A DNA stretch of 64,000 bases, taken from positions 1 through 64,000 of the forward strand of contig CAZEJO010000001.1 of assembly GCA_964512285.1 (NCBI GenBank), read 5' to 3'. This document shows positions 17,450 to 26,812 of the stretch, piece by piece. The notes beneath the pieces are model-generated. The model saw only the letters and a program-made list of their open reading frames with translations. It made no database searches and was not told where the DNA came from. Both the position numbers and the translations under genes were made by a program. Position 1 is the first letter of the stretch. Each line of letters starts with the position of its first letter. This stretch comes from SM23-28-2 sp964512285 (GTDB lineage Bacteria > Chloroflexota > Dehalococcoidia > SM23-28-2).

Positions 17450-18394
17450 ATGGCTACTGTAAACGCGGTCACAGGGCCCGTTGAGACCAGCGACCTTGGT
17501 TTCACGCTCATGCACGAGCACGTCATAGTGAAGTCGCCGGGAGTGGTTGAAAACTTCCCGTCGGTGTGGAACCGGGCGGAGGAGATAGAGCGGGCCGTGA
17601 CTCTGCTGCGCGATGTGGCGGCCCGTGGCGTGAAGACCATCGTCGACGCCACCGCCGACATGGGGCGGGACATCGATTTCGTAGCCGAGGTCGCTCGCCG
17701 CTCGGGGATGCAGATCATAGCGGCGACGGGCCTCTACTTCGAAGTACCTCGCTACTTCCGTAGTCGCAGCGCCGACGTCATGGCAGAGCTGTTCCTCAAG
17801 GAGATCAACGAGGGCATAGCCGGCACGCCGATCAAGGCGGGGATCATCAAGTGCGCTATCGACGAGGCGGGAACCACCGAGGATGTCAAGAAGGTTCTAA
17901 GGGCCTGCGCCCGCGTGCATCGTGCCACCGGTGTTCCCATCACGACCCATACCTTTGCTGCCGGTCAGACGGGAACGGCGCAGCAGGACATCTTTGAGTC
18001 GGAGGGGGTAGACCTGTCGCGGGTCATCATCGGCCACAGCGGCGACTCCAAGGACATCGACTACCTGTCGCGGCTCATAGGCCGCGGCAGCTACATCGGC
18101 ATGGATCGGTTTGGGCTGGACATGTTCCTGCCGACGGCCGATCGCGTCGCTACCATCGCTCAGCTCTGCAAGATGGGCCACGCCGACAAGATGGTCCTCT
18201 CCCACGATGCGAATTCCTACATGGACTGGTTCGAGCGCCCGCTGATCGAAGCGACCGCTCCGGACTGGCATTACAATTTCATCCCTGACACGGTTATCCC
18301 CGCGCTACTGGCCAGCGGCGTGAGCGAGGATGAGATTCGCCAGATGACGGTGGAGAACCCGCGCCGGATCTTCGAGTGCTGCCAGCCCTACTGA
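17450..18394 (+). CDS. Phosphotriesterase-family metal-dependent hydrolase
   Basis: The 314-residue product has the amidohydrolase-type TIM barrel of the phosphotriesterase/lactonase-like family. Visible metal ligands are the HxH pair (LMHEHVIV), the probable carbamylated Lys (AGIIKCAID), His residues in THTFA and IGHSGD, and the late Asp in VLSHDAN. The start was placed at ATG 17450, which has GGAAAGGA just upstream. An in-frame ATG at 17417 overlaps the yjbQ stop codon and is an alternative. Members hydrolyse phosphotriesters or, more often, lactones; the substrate cannot be assigned. It ends against a converging DUF362 gene with a hairpin between them. Confidence 0.85.
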   Translation: MATVNAVTGPVETSDLGFTLMHEHVIVKSPGVVENFPSVWNRAEEIERAVTLLRDVAARGVKTIVDATADMGRDIDFVAEVARRSGMQIIAATGLYFEVPRYFRSRSADVMAELFLKEINEGIAGTPIKAGIIKCAIDEAGTTEDVKKVLRACARVHRATGVPITTHTFAAGQTGTAQQDIFESEGVDLSRVIIGHSGDSKDIDYLSRLIGRGSYIGMDRFGLDMFLPTADRVATIAQLCKMGHADKMVLSHDANSYMDWFERPLIEATAPDWHYNFIPDTVIPALLASGVSEDEIRQMTVENPRRIFECCQPY

Positions 18395-18429
18395 TGCGCC
18401 GCTGGCTTTATCAGCAGCAGTAGCATCAC

Positions 18430-18456
18430 CACGGGGGTTTTCGCATGAACCCCGTG
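18430..18456. terminator. Bidirectional stem-loop between converging genes
   Basis: CACGGGGGTT (18430-18439) pairs with AACCCCGTG (18448-18456) with one bulged base. It lies between the stop codons of the phosphotriesterase-like and DUF362 genes, so it can serve both transcripts. Confidence 0.6.
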
Positions 18457-18463
18457 TCGGAGC

Positions 18464-19852
18464 TCAGCGGGTTTCGGCTCGCCGTCCGGGATCGCCTCCG
18501 CCCTCGCGATACCAGCGTCGTTCGGCCTCGCGCAGGCCTGTCGGTGCGGGCCCGCCGAAGAGGGGCGGCATGCGCGAGTTGAGGCCGTGCAGTCTGGCCT
18601 GCAGCGTAATCCAGAGCGCGCGGAGGGGACTCAGGGGCACCATGTCCAGCGGTCTGACCTTCATCAGAGTGGCCAATCCGGCGCTTATGCCGCGTATGTC
18701 GTTGTGGGCGTCCACTTCGATGATTCGGCGGTCGGGGTAGCGCCGCCGCAGGTCCGCCCCCCGATCGTTGATGGCACATGCGCCCACCAGCAGGATGTCG
18801 CCGGTTAGGCCCTCCAGATCGGTCTCGTTGAAGCCCTTGCCGAAGACGATGGTGAAGCCGCCCTGGCTGGTATAGTCGTTGCTCAGTAGTTCCAGGACGC
18901 ATTCGGTGTTACCTTTGCAGCCCTCGACGCACGCCCGTTCGCGCCCCTCGACGATGCGCACGTCGGGGTGGAAGCGGCGCAGCAAGGCGCACGGATAGCG
19001 CTTCTGGAAACGGCTGAGGTTGCCGATAACCTCGATGCGGTCGAGCTGCCCCTCGCCCAGCCCCCACTCCGCCGCCAGGCGGAGGTGCTCCACCTCCTCG
19101 ATGGCATAGCCCATGACCTTGCAGCCCACGGTGTCCACCGCCACCGTATCTTGGCCGCCGATGAGCACGTTGAGCTGCACGCTGCTCTCTCTTAGCAGGG
19201 CCGTGGGAGGCATGTGACCGTTGAAGATCGCCGTCACGCCCTCGATGATGCAGAAATCGGGCTGCACCATCCGGTAGAGACGAGCGAGGCGAGGGTGCAG
19301 CGTCTCGTGGTTGTGGAAGTGCATGCGGTCCTCATCAGTGGGAAACGCTTGCTGGTTCTTCACGCCCAGGGTCATCGTCGTCATGGAGTGGGTCTTCAGC
19401 TTGGGCAGGCTGAGATAGAAGTTGCCCGGACGTCGCGAGGGGTCGATGAAGGACTCATAGAGCCGCCGGGAAATGCGGATCGGCACCTCTTCGCCCTCTA
19501 AGGTGAAGGGCACTGTGCCTCCCTCGTCGAGATAGATTAGCTCGGCGCCGTGCCGGCGGGCGATGTCGGCGTAGCCGTTCACCTCGAAGACAAGGCGGGT
19601 GGAGACACCGTGGGTGCAGTTCTCCATCAGGGCCAGGCGGTCGTAGCCGTGATCGCTCAGGTAGGCCAGAAGAGCGTCAAGCACGGCAGAGTCCGTGTAT
19701 GCGCCTGGGGAGAAGTGGACGCCGTTGGGCTTGATGTGGATCTTGCTGCCGGCGGGGATGACCTTGGCGATGCCCTCGTATGGCGCAAAGATGGCGTCGA
19801 ACGCGGCGGGCAAACCGTCGGTTGTGTCGGCGATGGTCACGGTGGGGCGCAT
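18464..19852 (-). CDS. DUF362-domain protein
   Basis: The 462-residue product starts at ATG 19852, which has GGGAGGT 7 bases upstream. The sequence KIHIKPNGV, FYLSLPKLKTHSMTTMTLGVKNQQAFP and DTVAVDTVGCKVMGY is typical of DUF362. That family is often linked to iron-sulfur proteins, but here I see no CxxCxxCxxxC ferredoxin motif. Scattered cysteines occur around residues 330-345 (ACVEGCKGNTEC). The C-terminal third is unusual and lacks a recognised domain. The function of DUF362 is not established. It converges on the phosphotriesterase-like gene and is transcribed away from the C_GCAxxG_C_C gene. Confidence 0.8.
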   Translation of the reverse strand: MRPTVTIADTTDGLPAAFDAIFAPYEGIAKVIPAGSKIHIKPNGVHFSPGAYTDSAVLDALLAYLSDHGYDRLALMENCTHGVSTRLVFEVNGYADIARRHGAELIYLDEGGTVPFTLEGEEVPIRISRRLYESFIDPSRRPGNFYLSLPKLKTHSMTTMTLGVKNQQAFPTDEDRMHFHNHETLHPRLARLYRMVQPDFCIIEGVTAIFNGHMPPTALLRESSVQLNVLIGGQDTVAVDTVGCKVMGYAIEEVEHLRLAAEWGLGEGQLDRIEVIGNLSRFQKRYPCALLRRFHPDVRIVEGRERACVEGCKGNTECVLELLSNDYTSQGGFTIVFGKGFNETDLEGLTGDILLVGACAINDRGADLRRRYPDRRIIEVDAHNDIRGISAGLATLMKVRPLDMVPLSPLRALWITLQARLHGLNSRMPPLFGGPAPTGLREAERRWYREGGGDPGRRAETR

Positions 19853-20017
19853 GGCAGATACCTCCCGGCGCGGCTCTGACTCTAGTCTAGCAAGCACAGG
19901 CGGTTGGCGAAAGGAGTGGGTTATCACTGCAAGCTGGTGGTATCATCATGAGCGCATCTGGAGGAGACGTACCACCATGCTCTCCGTAGAACGCTAGCTT
20001 TCTAGGAGGGTTGAAGG

Positions 20018-20509
20018 ATGGAAAGACAGCTCTCAAGAGCGGAGATCCTCAACCAAGTCGAGGAATCGGCCTATAGGTATGAGAAGGCGTATCATGGTTG
20101 CTCTCAGTGCGTATTGCGGGCAATCCAAGACCACCTGAAAGTGGGGAACGGGGCCACATTCAGGTCGGCAAGCGCTTTGGCTGGCGGCGTTGCTCTGATG
20201 GGCGACTCCTGCGGGGCGCTGGTAGCGGGGATGATGGCTCTGGGCTTGGTCTTCGGCCGCCAGAAGATCGAGGACTTCGCAGCGCTCGCCAGTTCATTTG
20301 TCCCGGCACAAGCGCTATACGCCAGGTTCCGAGAAGAATTCGGGAGCTGCCTGTGCCGGGACGTGATGACGACGCAACTGGGCAGGTTCTACGATCTGGC
20401 CACCGAGTACCAGCAGTTCCAAGAGGCTGGCGGCTATGAGCGATGCTCAAGGGTGGTGGCCAGGACTGCTCGGATGGCCGCTGACCTAATCCTGGTGGCC
20501 GAGGGCTAG
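20018..20509 (+). CDS. C_GCAxxG_C_C family (putative redox-active) protein
   Basis: The 163-residue product has AGGAGGG 8 bases before ATG. Conserved cysteines occur in the family order: YHGCSQCVLRAI near residue 30, GDSCGAL near 67, then FGSCLCRDV near 110 and ERCSRVV near 145. The family is common in anaerobes and is thought to bind a redox cofactor or metal through these cysteines and a short helical membrane-like segment (LMGDSCGALVAGMMALGLVFG). No specific reaction is known. The gene stands alone between DUF362 and a GNAT acetyltransferase. Confidence 0.85.
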   Translation: MERQLSRAEILNQVEESAYRYEKAYHGCSQCVLRAIQDHLKVGNGATFRSASALAGGVALMGDSCGALVAGMMALGLVFGRQKIEDFAALASSFVPAQALYARFREEFGSCLCRDVMTTQLGRFYDLATEYQQFQEAGGYERCSRVVARTARMAADLILVAEG

Positions 20510-20701
20510 CACAAGCAATTGGCGCTTGAATGGTGTGATCCCCACACGTAACTGGGCTCGAGTACGGTGGGAAAGGCCTGGCTGGCGGTTGTCCTGCTGC
20601 CTGCCAAGGCGCGCGTGCCGTCCGTGGCGGTGTGGGCGTGGCACCAGTGGCACTGAAGGCACAAGAGGGGGTAGACTTCATGACGTTGGAAGGGCTAGGC
20701 T

Positions 20702-21727
20702 ATGTGTTCGCTGAGACTGGGCTTGTCTATCCGGGAGGCTACCCCCGCCGACAACGAAGCGCTCCTTGAGCTGGAGCGCAACTCGCCGCTGGATCTGGGG
20801 GATGCGGAAGTCATCCTCGACCGTGGCCCCGACTACTTCGCCTGTCTTTCCCTCCAGGAGGACGCGCGTGTGGTGGTGGCCGAGGAGGGCGGACGGCTGG
20901 TGGGCGTTTGCTCCGCTGCCTGGCAGCGGGCACCTCTGCTGGGCAAGCTGCGGGCCCTTCTCTACATCCAGAAGGGGCGTGTTCGCCCCGAGTTCCAGCG
21001 GCAGCGCGTCAGTAGCCTGCTGATTTGGGCCTTGCTAGAGTCGTGGCGGATGAGAGGGGTGCCTTTAGATGCGCCGTACTGGCTGATCTCCGCCGACAAC
21101 AAGAACTCGCTGGCTGCTGTCCAGCGAGCCGGTGTTCCTTCCTGGCCCAAAGAAGTCCATCTGGTCGACCTCGATACGGGGACTGGCCGGCGGGCGGAAA
21201 TTCCTGCGGTGCGCCTCAAGAGCGATCGGGCCGAGGAGGTCGTTGCCCTCCTGAACCGCACCCACGCTGGCAAGGAGCTGTTCGCGCCGTATACCGAAGA
21301 GCGGCTGCACGATCGTATGGGACGCACGCCCGAATATGGCTGGCAGAACTGGTGGGGTATCGAAGGGATGTCTGGTCGCCTGGTGGCCGTGGCTGGTCTG
21401 CTGGACCTGGGTCGGTGGTGGCGGATAATGCGGCGATTGAAGGCCAGCGGCAAGGAGACGACGACCAGCGCCGCCGGCGTGTTCGATTTCGGCTACGCTG
21501 AGGGCGGCGAGCAGCAAATGGTGGAGTTGCTGGATCACCTGCTGGAGGTGACGGCCTCCTGGGGGCGGGATGACCTCTCGATCTGTCTCGACCCGGAGGA
21601 CGGTCTGTATCCCTTCCTGCCGGCCACAGCCCGAGCCGGCGTCGTCTTCCGCTTCCTCGCCGCCGGAATTCCTGTGCCCTCAGCCCGCGATATCGGGCGC
21701 ATCTATCTGGACCCGGCCTATCTCTAG
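20702..21727 (+). CDS. GNAT-family N-acetyltransferase
   Basis: The 341-residue product has a GNAT fold in its first 155 residues: LSIREATPADNEALLELE, then RLVGVCSAAWQ and LLYIQKGRVRPEFQRQRVSSLLI. This last part is the acetyl-CoA-binding strand and loop region. Residues about 160-341 form a second, poorly conserved half that may be another GNAT-like lobe, as in two-domain members of the family. The ATG at 20702 has GGAAGGG 8 bases before it. The substrate is unknown. The 192 bases before the gene contain no other convincing gene; a 28-codon frame beginning at ATG 20680 overlaps its start and could be a leader, but support is weak. Confidence 0.75.
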   Translation: MCSLRLGLSIREATPADNEALLELERNSPLDLGDAEVILDRGPDYFACLSLQEDARVVVAEEGGRLVGVCSAAWQRAPLLGKLRALLYIQKGRVRPEFQRQRVSSLLIWALLESWRMRGVPLDAPYWLISADNKNSLAAVQRAGVPSWPKEVHLVDLDTGTGRRAEIPAVRLKSDRAEEVVALLNRTHAGKELFAPYTEERLHDRMGRTPEYGWQNWWGIEGMSGRLVAVAGLLDLGRWWRIMRRLKASGKETTTSAAGVFDFGYAEGGEQQMVELLDHLLEVTASWGRDDLSICLDPEDGLYPFLPATARAGVVFRFLAAGIPVPSARDIGRIYLDPAYL

Positions 21728-21761
21728 CCTGCCCGTCCTGTTGGACGCACGCTGCAGCGCG

Positions 21762-24017
21762 CTACGTGCACGTCTCCCCGATCCTACCCCTGTACATGAA
21801 CACGTCCCCAGTCACGCTGATGTCGGCACTCATGTCGAGGTCAAGGCGCTGCCACCACTCGGGAAGGCCCGGCGTGGCCCCGATGCGACCTCGGTAGTAG
21901 AACACGTCGCCCGTGACCGAGACGTCCTTCGTGATGTCGATGTCCAGTGGCCAGGCGTCGTGTACGCCGGGGTTGTCGGTGCAGTCGTCCAGGGGGTCGG
22001 TGCCAACGTAGTCCTCCACGGCGTCGTCGAAGCCGTCATTGTCATCGTCGGGGTCACCGGCGTCGCAAGCGCCGTCTGAGTCCGTGTCCGTGCCGTCCTG
22101 CGAGGGGTCCGCCATTCCCAGCACCGAGCAGTCGTCGCAGGTGTCAGTGTCGAGGTCTTGGCAGGCGAATTCATCCAAGGGGTCAACGTCGTCGCCATCG
22201 AGCACCGTGTCGTTGTCATCGTCTGCGTCGCAGGCATCGCCGCCCCAGGTAGCACCGGGGGGAGGTTGGGTGCCAGGTACGGCATCGCCGTCGGTGTCCG
22301 CGTTGCTGGTGTCATAGGTCTCAGGGCAATTGTCAAGATCATCGGGCACGGTGTCGCCGTCGGCGTCAACGATCGGCGGGTCGCCAAGATCGAGGCGCCC
22401 CGAGCCGTAGACGTTGTCCTTGCCTGCCGCGCCCAAGTCAACAGCGCGGCCTTCTAGGAAGCTCTTGATTTCGACGGGGCTGTAGCTTGGGTATGCCTGC
22501 TTGACGAGAGCCGCCGCGCCGGCGACGTGCGGCGATGCCGCGGACGTGCCGGGAAAGCCGGACGACCCATAGGTGGCGCCGCTTACCTCGTCTAGCGCGA
22601 CGAGGTCAGGCTTTATCCTGTAATCGTCCGTGGGTCCCTGGGAGCTGTAGGGCTCGATGGTGTTGGGGTCGGACCAGGACACGGCACCGACAGTGACGGC
22701 ATCGGCGTTGTCCGCCGGTATGCACAGGCTTCCGCTGGCCACCACGTATTGCATAGGGAAGCCGGGCCACTGGTACAAGTGGAACTTGGCAAGGGCATCC
22801 GCATCCCATATGGCGATTCCAATGTGGTAGATACCCGTGTACGGAAGAGTTCCAGCAATGCCCTCCACGGGGTCGTCGTCGCCATCCTGCACGTTCACCG
22901 AACAAGCGAGGATCGTTAGCGTGTCGTCGAACAGGCAGAGATCGTAGTCGTTGCCGGAAGCGCCAAAGGGGTCATCCCACTTCAGTGTGATCGCTATCGG
23001 ATATCCGGCTATTCCCGAAAAGGCGTTCGTCTCGTCGCGCGGTGACTGGGCGAAGTCGTTCCAGTCGTTGCCGTTGGTGTTTGTCCAGGGCCCCGTCCAG
23101 TGCGACTGGGCCTCGTTGCCAGCGGCGTTCGCCCAGACGATGCCGCTGGAGACCGCCTGACTCACCTTGTCATTGATGTAGCCCGTGCCGTCACCTGGGC
23201 CAATAACGGTCCAGCCAGCGGAGAAGTTGATGACGTCGACGTCTTGAGCGATAAGCCAGTCAACGCAATTGAGAAACTCAACGTCGGTCTCTGAGTTCAC
23301 CAGGTACATCTGGGCGTCGGGTGCCACGTCGTGCACGATTTCAGCAACGGCGGTTCCGTGCACCTCGCCGTCGCCCGTGATGTCGCCATCACCCCTGCAG
23401 GAGTGGGTGGTGACGGACGCTGGCAGTTCAGTGCCGAGCAGGGAAGCATAGCCCTCGAAGCCAAGATCGAGGACCGCCGCCTTCACTCCGCTGGCCGTGA
23501 TCCCGGCAGCGTGCCAGTCGTCCGCACGGATGATTGGCACGCCCTCGCTGACGACCCAAGGTTGGGCTTTGAACGGCTGCCGCACGTACTTTACAGACGG
23601 ATCGTCCGCCAACCGTTCTAGCGTTGCTACCGGCGCGACAAGCTGTACGAGGTCGTCGTAGCTTGTCTCCACGGTTGCACCCAAAGACCGAGCCGACGCA
23701 ACCGCGGAGGCGGCCTGACCGTCCTTGGCCACGATGATTACGCGGACCGCTCCATCGTGCAGCGCGATCCCCCAATGCTGTGCTTCAGTTGAGAGTCCCG
23801 CTGCGCCACCCTGCCGTTCGGCTTCGACAAGCTGCCAGAGCGCGGATTCGAGCTTCGGCGGCCCCTTAGATGGAAGGGTGCCAACGTCCAAGTCTATCTC
23901 AGTGGGCTGAGCGGAGCTGACATCTGGGCGGTTGGGCAGCGGTTCGTCGGCGTGCGCCGAGAAGCAGGAGACGAGCAGCAATGCCAGAAAGAGCGGGATA
24001 ATCCTGGCCAGTCTCAT
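21762..24017 (-). CDS. Secreted S8 subtilisin-like protease with calcium repeats and dockerin-like C-terminus
   Basis: The 751-residue product starts at ATG 24017, with GGGGAGGA upstream. The signal sequence is RLARIIPLFLALLLVSC; LVSC could be a lipobox, or cleavage may occur after SAHA. Residues about 50-150 form a pro-region. The catalytic triad is visible: Asp in VKAAVLDLGFEGY, His in GEVHGTAVAEIVHD and Ser in GTSAASPHVAGAAAL, with the oxyanion Asn in WANAAGNEAQ. A large insert separates Asn and Ser. Asp-rich thrombospondin type-3 repeats follow. The end carries two F-hand loops, DIDITKDVSVTGD and DLDMSADISVTGD, each followed by VF.YRGRIG, which is the duplicated layout of a dockerin. It may dock to a cohesin-like domain such as the one in the protein at 578-5974. 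Confidence 0.88.
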   Translation of the reverse strand: MRLARIIPLFLALLLVSCFSAHADEPLPNRPDVSSAQPTEIDLDVGTLPSKGPPKLESALWQLVEAERQGGAAGLSTEAQHWGIALHDGAVRVIIVAKDGQAASAVASARSLGATVETSYDDLVQLVAPVATLERLADDPSVKYVRQPFKAQPWVVSEGVPIIRADDWHAAGITASGVKAAVLDLGFEGYASLLGTELPASVTTHSCRGDGDITGDGEVHGTAVAEIVHDVAPDAQMYLVNSETDVEFLNCVDWLIAQDVDVINFSAGWTVIGPGDGTGYINDKVSQAVSSGIVWANAAGNEAQSHWTGPWTNTNGNDWNDFAQSPRDETNAFSGIAGYPIAITLKWDDPFGASGNDYDLCLFDDTLTILACSVNVQDGDDDPVEGIAGTLPYTGIYHIGIAIWDADALAKFHLYQWPGFPMQYVVASGSLCIPADNADAVTVGAVSWSDPNTIEPYSSQGPTDDYRIKPDLVALDEVSGATYGSSGFPGTSAASPHVAGAAALVKQAYPSYSPVEIKSFLEGRAVDLGAAGKDNVYGSGRLDLGDPPIVDADGDTVPDDLDNCPETYDTSNADTDGDAVPGTQPPPGATWGGDACDADDDNDTVLDGDDVDPLDEFACQDLDTDTCDDCSVLGMADPSQDGTDTDSDGACDAGDPDDDNDGFDDAVEDYVGTDPLDDCTDNPGVHDAWPLDIDITKDVSVTGDVFYYRGRIGATPGLPEWWQRLDLDMSADISVTGDVFMYRGRIGETCT

Positions 24018-24082
24018 AATCATTCCTCCCCTTGGGAACTTGTGGGATGCGGTCATCCCAGAGACTACTGGCCGGCGCTCGG

Positions 24083-24111
24083 ATTGTGCACCATCTACGC
24101 TGTTCTGTCAA
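24083..24111 (-). promoter_or_regulatory. Promoter of the protease gene
   Basis: On the minus strand TTGACA (24111-24106), a 17-base spacer and CACAAT (24088-24083, four of six) lie about 65 bases before the start codon. The leader contains a 7-bp hairpin at 24043-24060 (TGGGATG/CATCCCA). Confidence 0.6.
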
Positions 24112-24196
24112 GCGGGCACGTGAAATCCCATCCTTTTCTCTTCGTAGCCGAGTTCACCTGGGCGGTCTGAGCGGTCTTCGCTTGCCCGGCCTGGTT

Positions 24197-24225
24197 TTGA
24201 CACAGCCTTACCTCCCGTCTAGACT
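24197..24225 (+). promoter_or_regulatory. Promoter of the exported protein at 24279
   Basis: TTGACA (24197-24202), 17 bases and TAGACT (24220-24225, four of six) lie 54 bases before the start codon. It is arranged back-to-back with the protease promoter. Confidence 0.6.
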
Positions 24226-24278
24226 GTGGCGAGAAGTAAGCCTTCGAACGTGACTGTTGGTTCGTGGGAGGTTACCAG

Positions 24279-24863
24279 ATGATTTTCACCCCGATTCGGC
24301 TCGTGCTGGCGGTAGCAGGTGGCATCATGGGAGTTGTGACATTGGTGGTTGTTCTCACTGTGCTGGCGGCCTTTGCGGGCAGCCCCGGTGAGTGCGACAG
24401 CGGGGACCGCGAGGTGCAGGTCAGTGCTGCTCTGGCTCAGCAACTCCAGGACAAGCTAGACGCGTTCGACGAGCAACTGGATGCGGGGCAGGCGGCTTCG
24501 TTCACCTTTGACGAGAGCGAGGCCACATCGCGGGGGCAAGAGTTCTTGGATGAGAAGAATGCCCCCATCGACGATCTGAAGGTGTGCTTCAACCCCGAGG
24601 GCCCGTCGGCGTCGGGAAAGGTTAGCGCTGTGGCGGGCCTGGACCTCGACGTGAAGGCTTCCGGCAAGGTGGATCTTAGCGGCGAGCATCCCCGTGTCGA
24701 TGACCTCGGCATTGACATCGGAAAGGTGCCCGGCTTCGTCACGGGTGGCCTCGAAGGGCTCATCAAGGGCGTGATCAACGATCAGTTGGATCACATCGAC
24801 ATCGAACATCAGCTTACGATAACCTTCGGCGAGGGCACGGCAACCCTGAGCGGCCAGCCCTGA
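24279..24863 (+). CDS. Small membrane-anchored or exported protein, unknown function
   Basis: The 194-residue product starts at ATG 24279, 7 bases after GGAGG. Residues 7-35 are one long hydrophobic segment (LVLAVAGGIMGVVTLVVVLTVL), either an uncleaved anchor or a signal peptide. The rest is soluble and alternates helices and strands (LAQQLQDKLDAFDEQLDAGQ; SGKVSAVAGLDLDVKASGKVDLSGEHP; ...LTITFGEGTATLSGQ). The layout resembles small LmeA/DUF2993- or BAM-type lipid-binding folds, but I do not recognise the family with confidence. It ends 5 bases before the converging squalene-hopene cyclase gene. Confidence 0.65.
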   Translation: MIFTPIRLVLAVAGGIMGVVTLVVVLTVLAAFAGSPGECDSGDREVQVSAALAQQLQDKLDAFDEQLDAGQAASFTFDESEATSRGQEFLDEKNAPIDDLKVCFNPEGPSASGKVSAVAGLDLDVKASGKVDLSGEHPRVDDLGIDIGKVPGFVTGGLEGLIKGVINDQLDHIDIEHQLTITFGEGTATLSGQP

Positions 24864-24868
24864 AGCGT

Positions 24869-26812
24869 TCAAAGACTCCTAGGCGAAGGTCTCCAGTAGC
24901 GCCCCAGGGCCATGAGCGGGAAGTAGTCCCGGTACATGTGGTAGTTGATGAAGAAGTCGCGCGGGAAGCCTGTGCCTGTGAAGTGGGGCTCATCCCACGA
25001 GCCGTCCTCTGCTTGCGTCTCCAGGAGATAGTTGACGCCCCGCAATGCGGCCTCGCTGGCTCCTTGACCGGCAGCCAATAGGCCGAGGAGCGCCCAGGCA
25101 GTCTGGGAGGCAGTGCTGGGGCCTCTGCCTCGCAGGTCTGGGTCGGCGTAGGAAGCGCAGGTCTCGCCCCAGCCGCCGTCCTCGTTCTGGTGCTCTATCA
25201 GCCAGCGTACCGCTCTGCGGATGTAGTCCTGCCCCATGTCCTCGCCGACGGCTTGCAGGGCTGGAAGGACTGCTCCCGTGCCGTAGACGTAGTTTACCCC
25301 CCAGCGACCGAACCAGCAGCCGTCGGGCTGCTGCTCGCGTCGCAGGTAGTCCAGGGCGCGACGGACAGGCGGGAAGGTCTTGTCGTAGCCTAACCGTCCC
25401 AGGAGTTCCACGATGTGGGCGGTGACGTCCTCGCTGGGAGGGTCGATGACCTCCCCGAAGTCGCAGAAGGGGATCTGGGTGACGAGACGCCTGGTGTTGT
25501 TGACATCGAAGGAGCCCCAGCCGCCGTTCTTGCTCTGCATGCTCAGGAGCCACTGAAGGCCTCGCTCCAGGGCTTGAGCCTTCGCGCCCTCTTCGGGGAT
25601 TTGGGTGCGCAGGAGGGCGATCATCACCTCGGCTGTGTCATCGGTGTCAGGGTAGATGTCGTTGGCGAACTCGAAGGCCCAGCCGCCGGGTGGGCCCTTG
25701 CGGTTCTTCACCTGCCAGTCGCCGCCGCTGAGGATCTGCTCCTTCAGCAGCCAGCGGGCAGCTTTGACCAGAGCCGGGTGATCCGGTGGCAGGCCTGAGT
25801 CGAGCAGGGCGTTCATGGCTAGGCACACGTCCCACAGGGGGGAGAGGCAGGCCTGAGGGTTGAAGGTCTCCTCGTTCTCAATAGCGAAGCCCTCGAAGCC
25901 TTGGAGGCCTTTTGCCATCACCGGGTGGTCCAGGGGGTAGCCCAAGAGCTTGAGGGCCATGAGGGAGTAGACCCACGGCGGCTGAATGCCGCCCCAACTG
26001 CCGTCGTCCTCCTGATGGTCGACGATCCACTTCTCGGCAGCGAGGGTGGCCCGTCGGCGGAAAGGCTTCCAGCCCCAGCGTTCGTAGAAACGAAGGAGCC
26101 TGTCCGTAGTGAGGAAGAAGCTCTTCCAGCTCAGGAGCTTGGCGCTCTTGGGGAGGGAGTAGTCCACTTGGTCGCGAGGGGCAGGATATAGCTCATCGAT
26201 GCGGGCCTCGTCAGGGATGGGGCAAACGGGACGTCGGCTGATGATGATGAGCATGGGGACGATGGTGGCCCGTGCCCAGGAGGCGAACTCGTAGATGTTG
26301 ATGGGGAACCAGGAGGGCAGGAGCATGAGCTCTGGTGGCAGGACGGGCACGTCTCGCCAGTCCCACTGGTCGAAGAGGGCCAGCCAGATCTTGGTGAAGA
26401 TGCGAACCTTGGGCACGCCACCACGCGAGAGGACGAACCGGCGGGCCTCGGCCATGGCTGGCTCCTCAGGGGAGACGCCGGCCAGCTTGAGGGCGAAGTA
26501 GGCCTCGACGGTGGCGTTGAGATCGCTGGGGCCGCCATGGTAGATGCTCCAGGTGCCGTCGGGGAGCTGCTGGCGACGCAGATAGTTGACGATCTTGTCC
26601 CAGCGGCGACGGTCGGCTGCATCCAGGAAGTGGGTCAGCAGCAGGTATTCGGCGGCCATGCAGACATTGGTCTCCAGCTCGCCCCACCAATAGCCCTCTG
26701 GGTATTGGATGCTCAGCAAGTAGTCCTGGGCACGCTGGATGGCCAGCCCAACGGCTTCGGAGATATCGGCAGTGGTCTTCTTGACGGCGGTTTTCGGCTG
26801 AGTCTCTTTCAT
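24869..26812 (-). CDS. shc: Squalene-hopene cyclase
   Basis: The 647-residue product has the (alpha/alpha)6 barrel repeats of class II triterpene cyclases: several QW motifs (QQLPDGTWSIY, DDGSWGG, KNGGWGSF, QPDGCWFGRWG, EDGGWGE, EDGSWDEP). It also has the catalytic DTDD acid motif near residue 390 (DIYPDTDDTAEV). The enzyme converts squalene to hopene or hopanol at the membrane. Its length is normal. It is the last gene of the hopanoid operon, and its ATG overlaps the stop of hpnG by four bases. A C-terminal membrane-entry region is expected for the family but not obvious by eye. Confidence 0.97.
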   Translation of the reverse strand: MKETQPKTAVKKTTADISEAVGLAIQRAQDYLLSIQYPEGYWWGELETNVCMAAEYLLLTHFLDAADRRRWDKIVNYLRRQQLPDGTWSIYHGGPSDLNATVEAYFALKLAGVSPEEPAMAEARRFVLSRGGVPKVRIFTKIWLALFDQWDWRDVPVLPPELMLLPSWFPINIYEFASWARATIVPMLIIISRRPVCPIPDEARIDELYPAPRDQVDYSLPKSAKLLSWKSFFLTTDRLLRFYERWGWKPFRRRATLAAEKWIVDHQEDDGSWGGIQPPWVYSLMALKLLGYPLDHPVMAKGLQGFEGFAIENEETFNPQACLSPLWDVCLAMNALLDSGLPPDHPALVKAARWLLKEQILSGGDWQVKNRKGPPGGWAFEFANDIYPDTDDTAEVMIALLRTQIPEEGAKAQALERGLQWLLSMQSKNGGWGSFDVNNTRRLVTQIPFCDFGEVIDPPSEDVTAHIVELLGRLGYDKTFPPVRRALDYLRREQQPDGCWFGRWGVNYVYGTGAVLPALQAVGEDMGQDYIRRAVRWLIEHQNEDGGWGETCASYADPDLRGRGPSTASQTAWALLGLLAAGQGASEAALRGVNYLLETQAEDGSWDEPHFTGTGFPRDFFINYHMYRDYFPLMALGRYWRPSPRSL

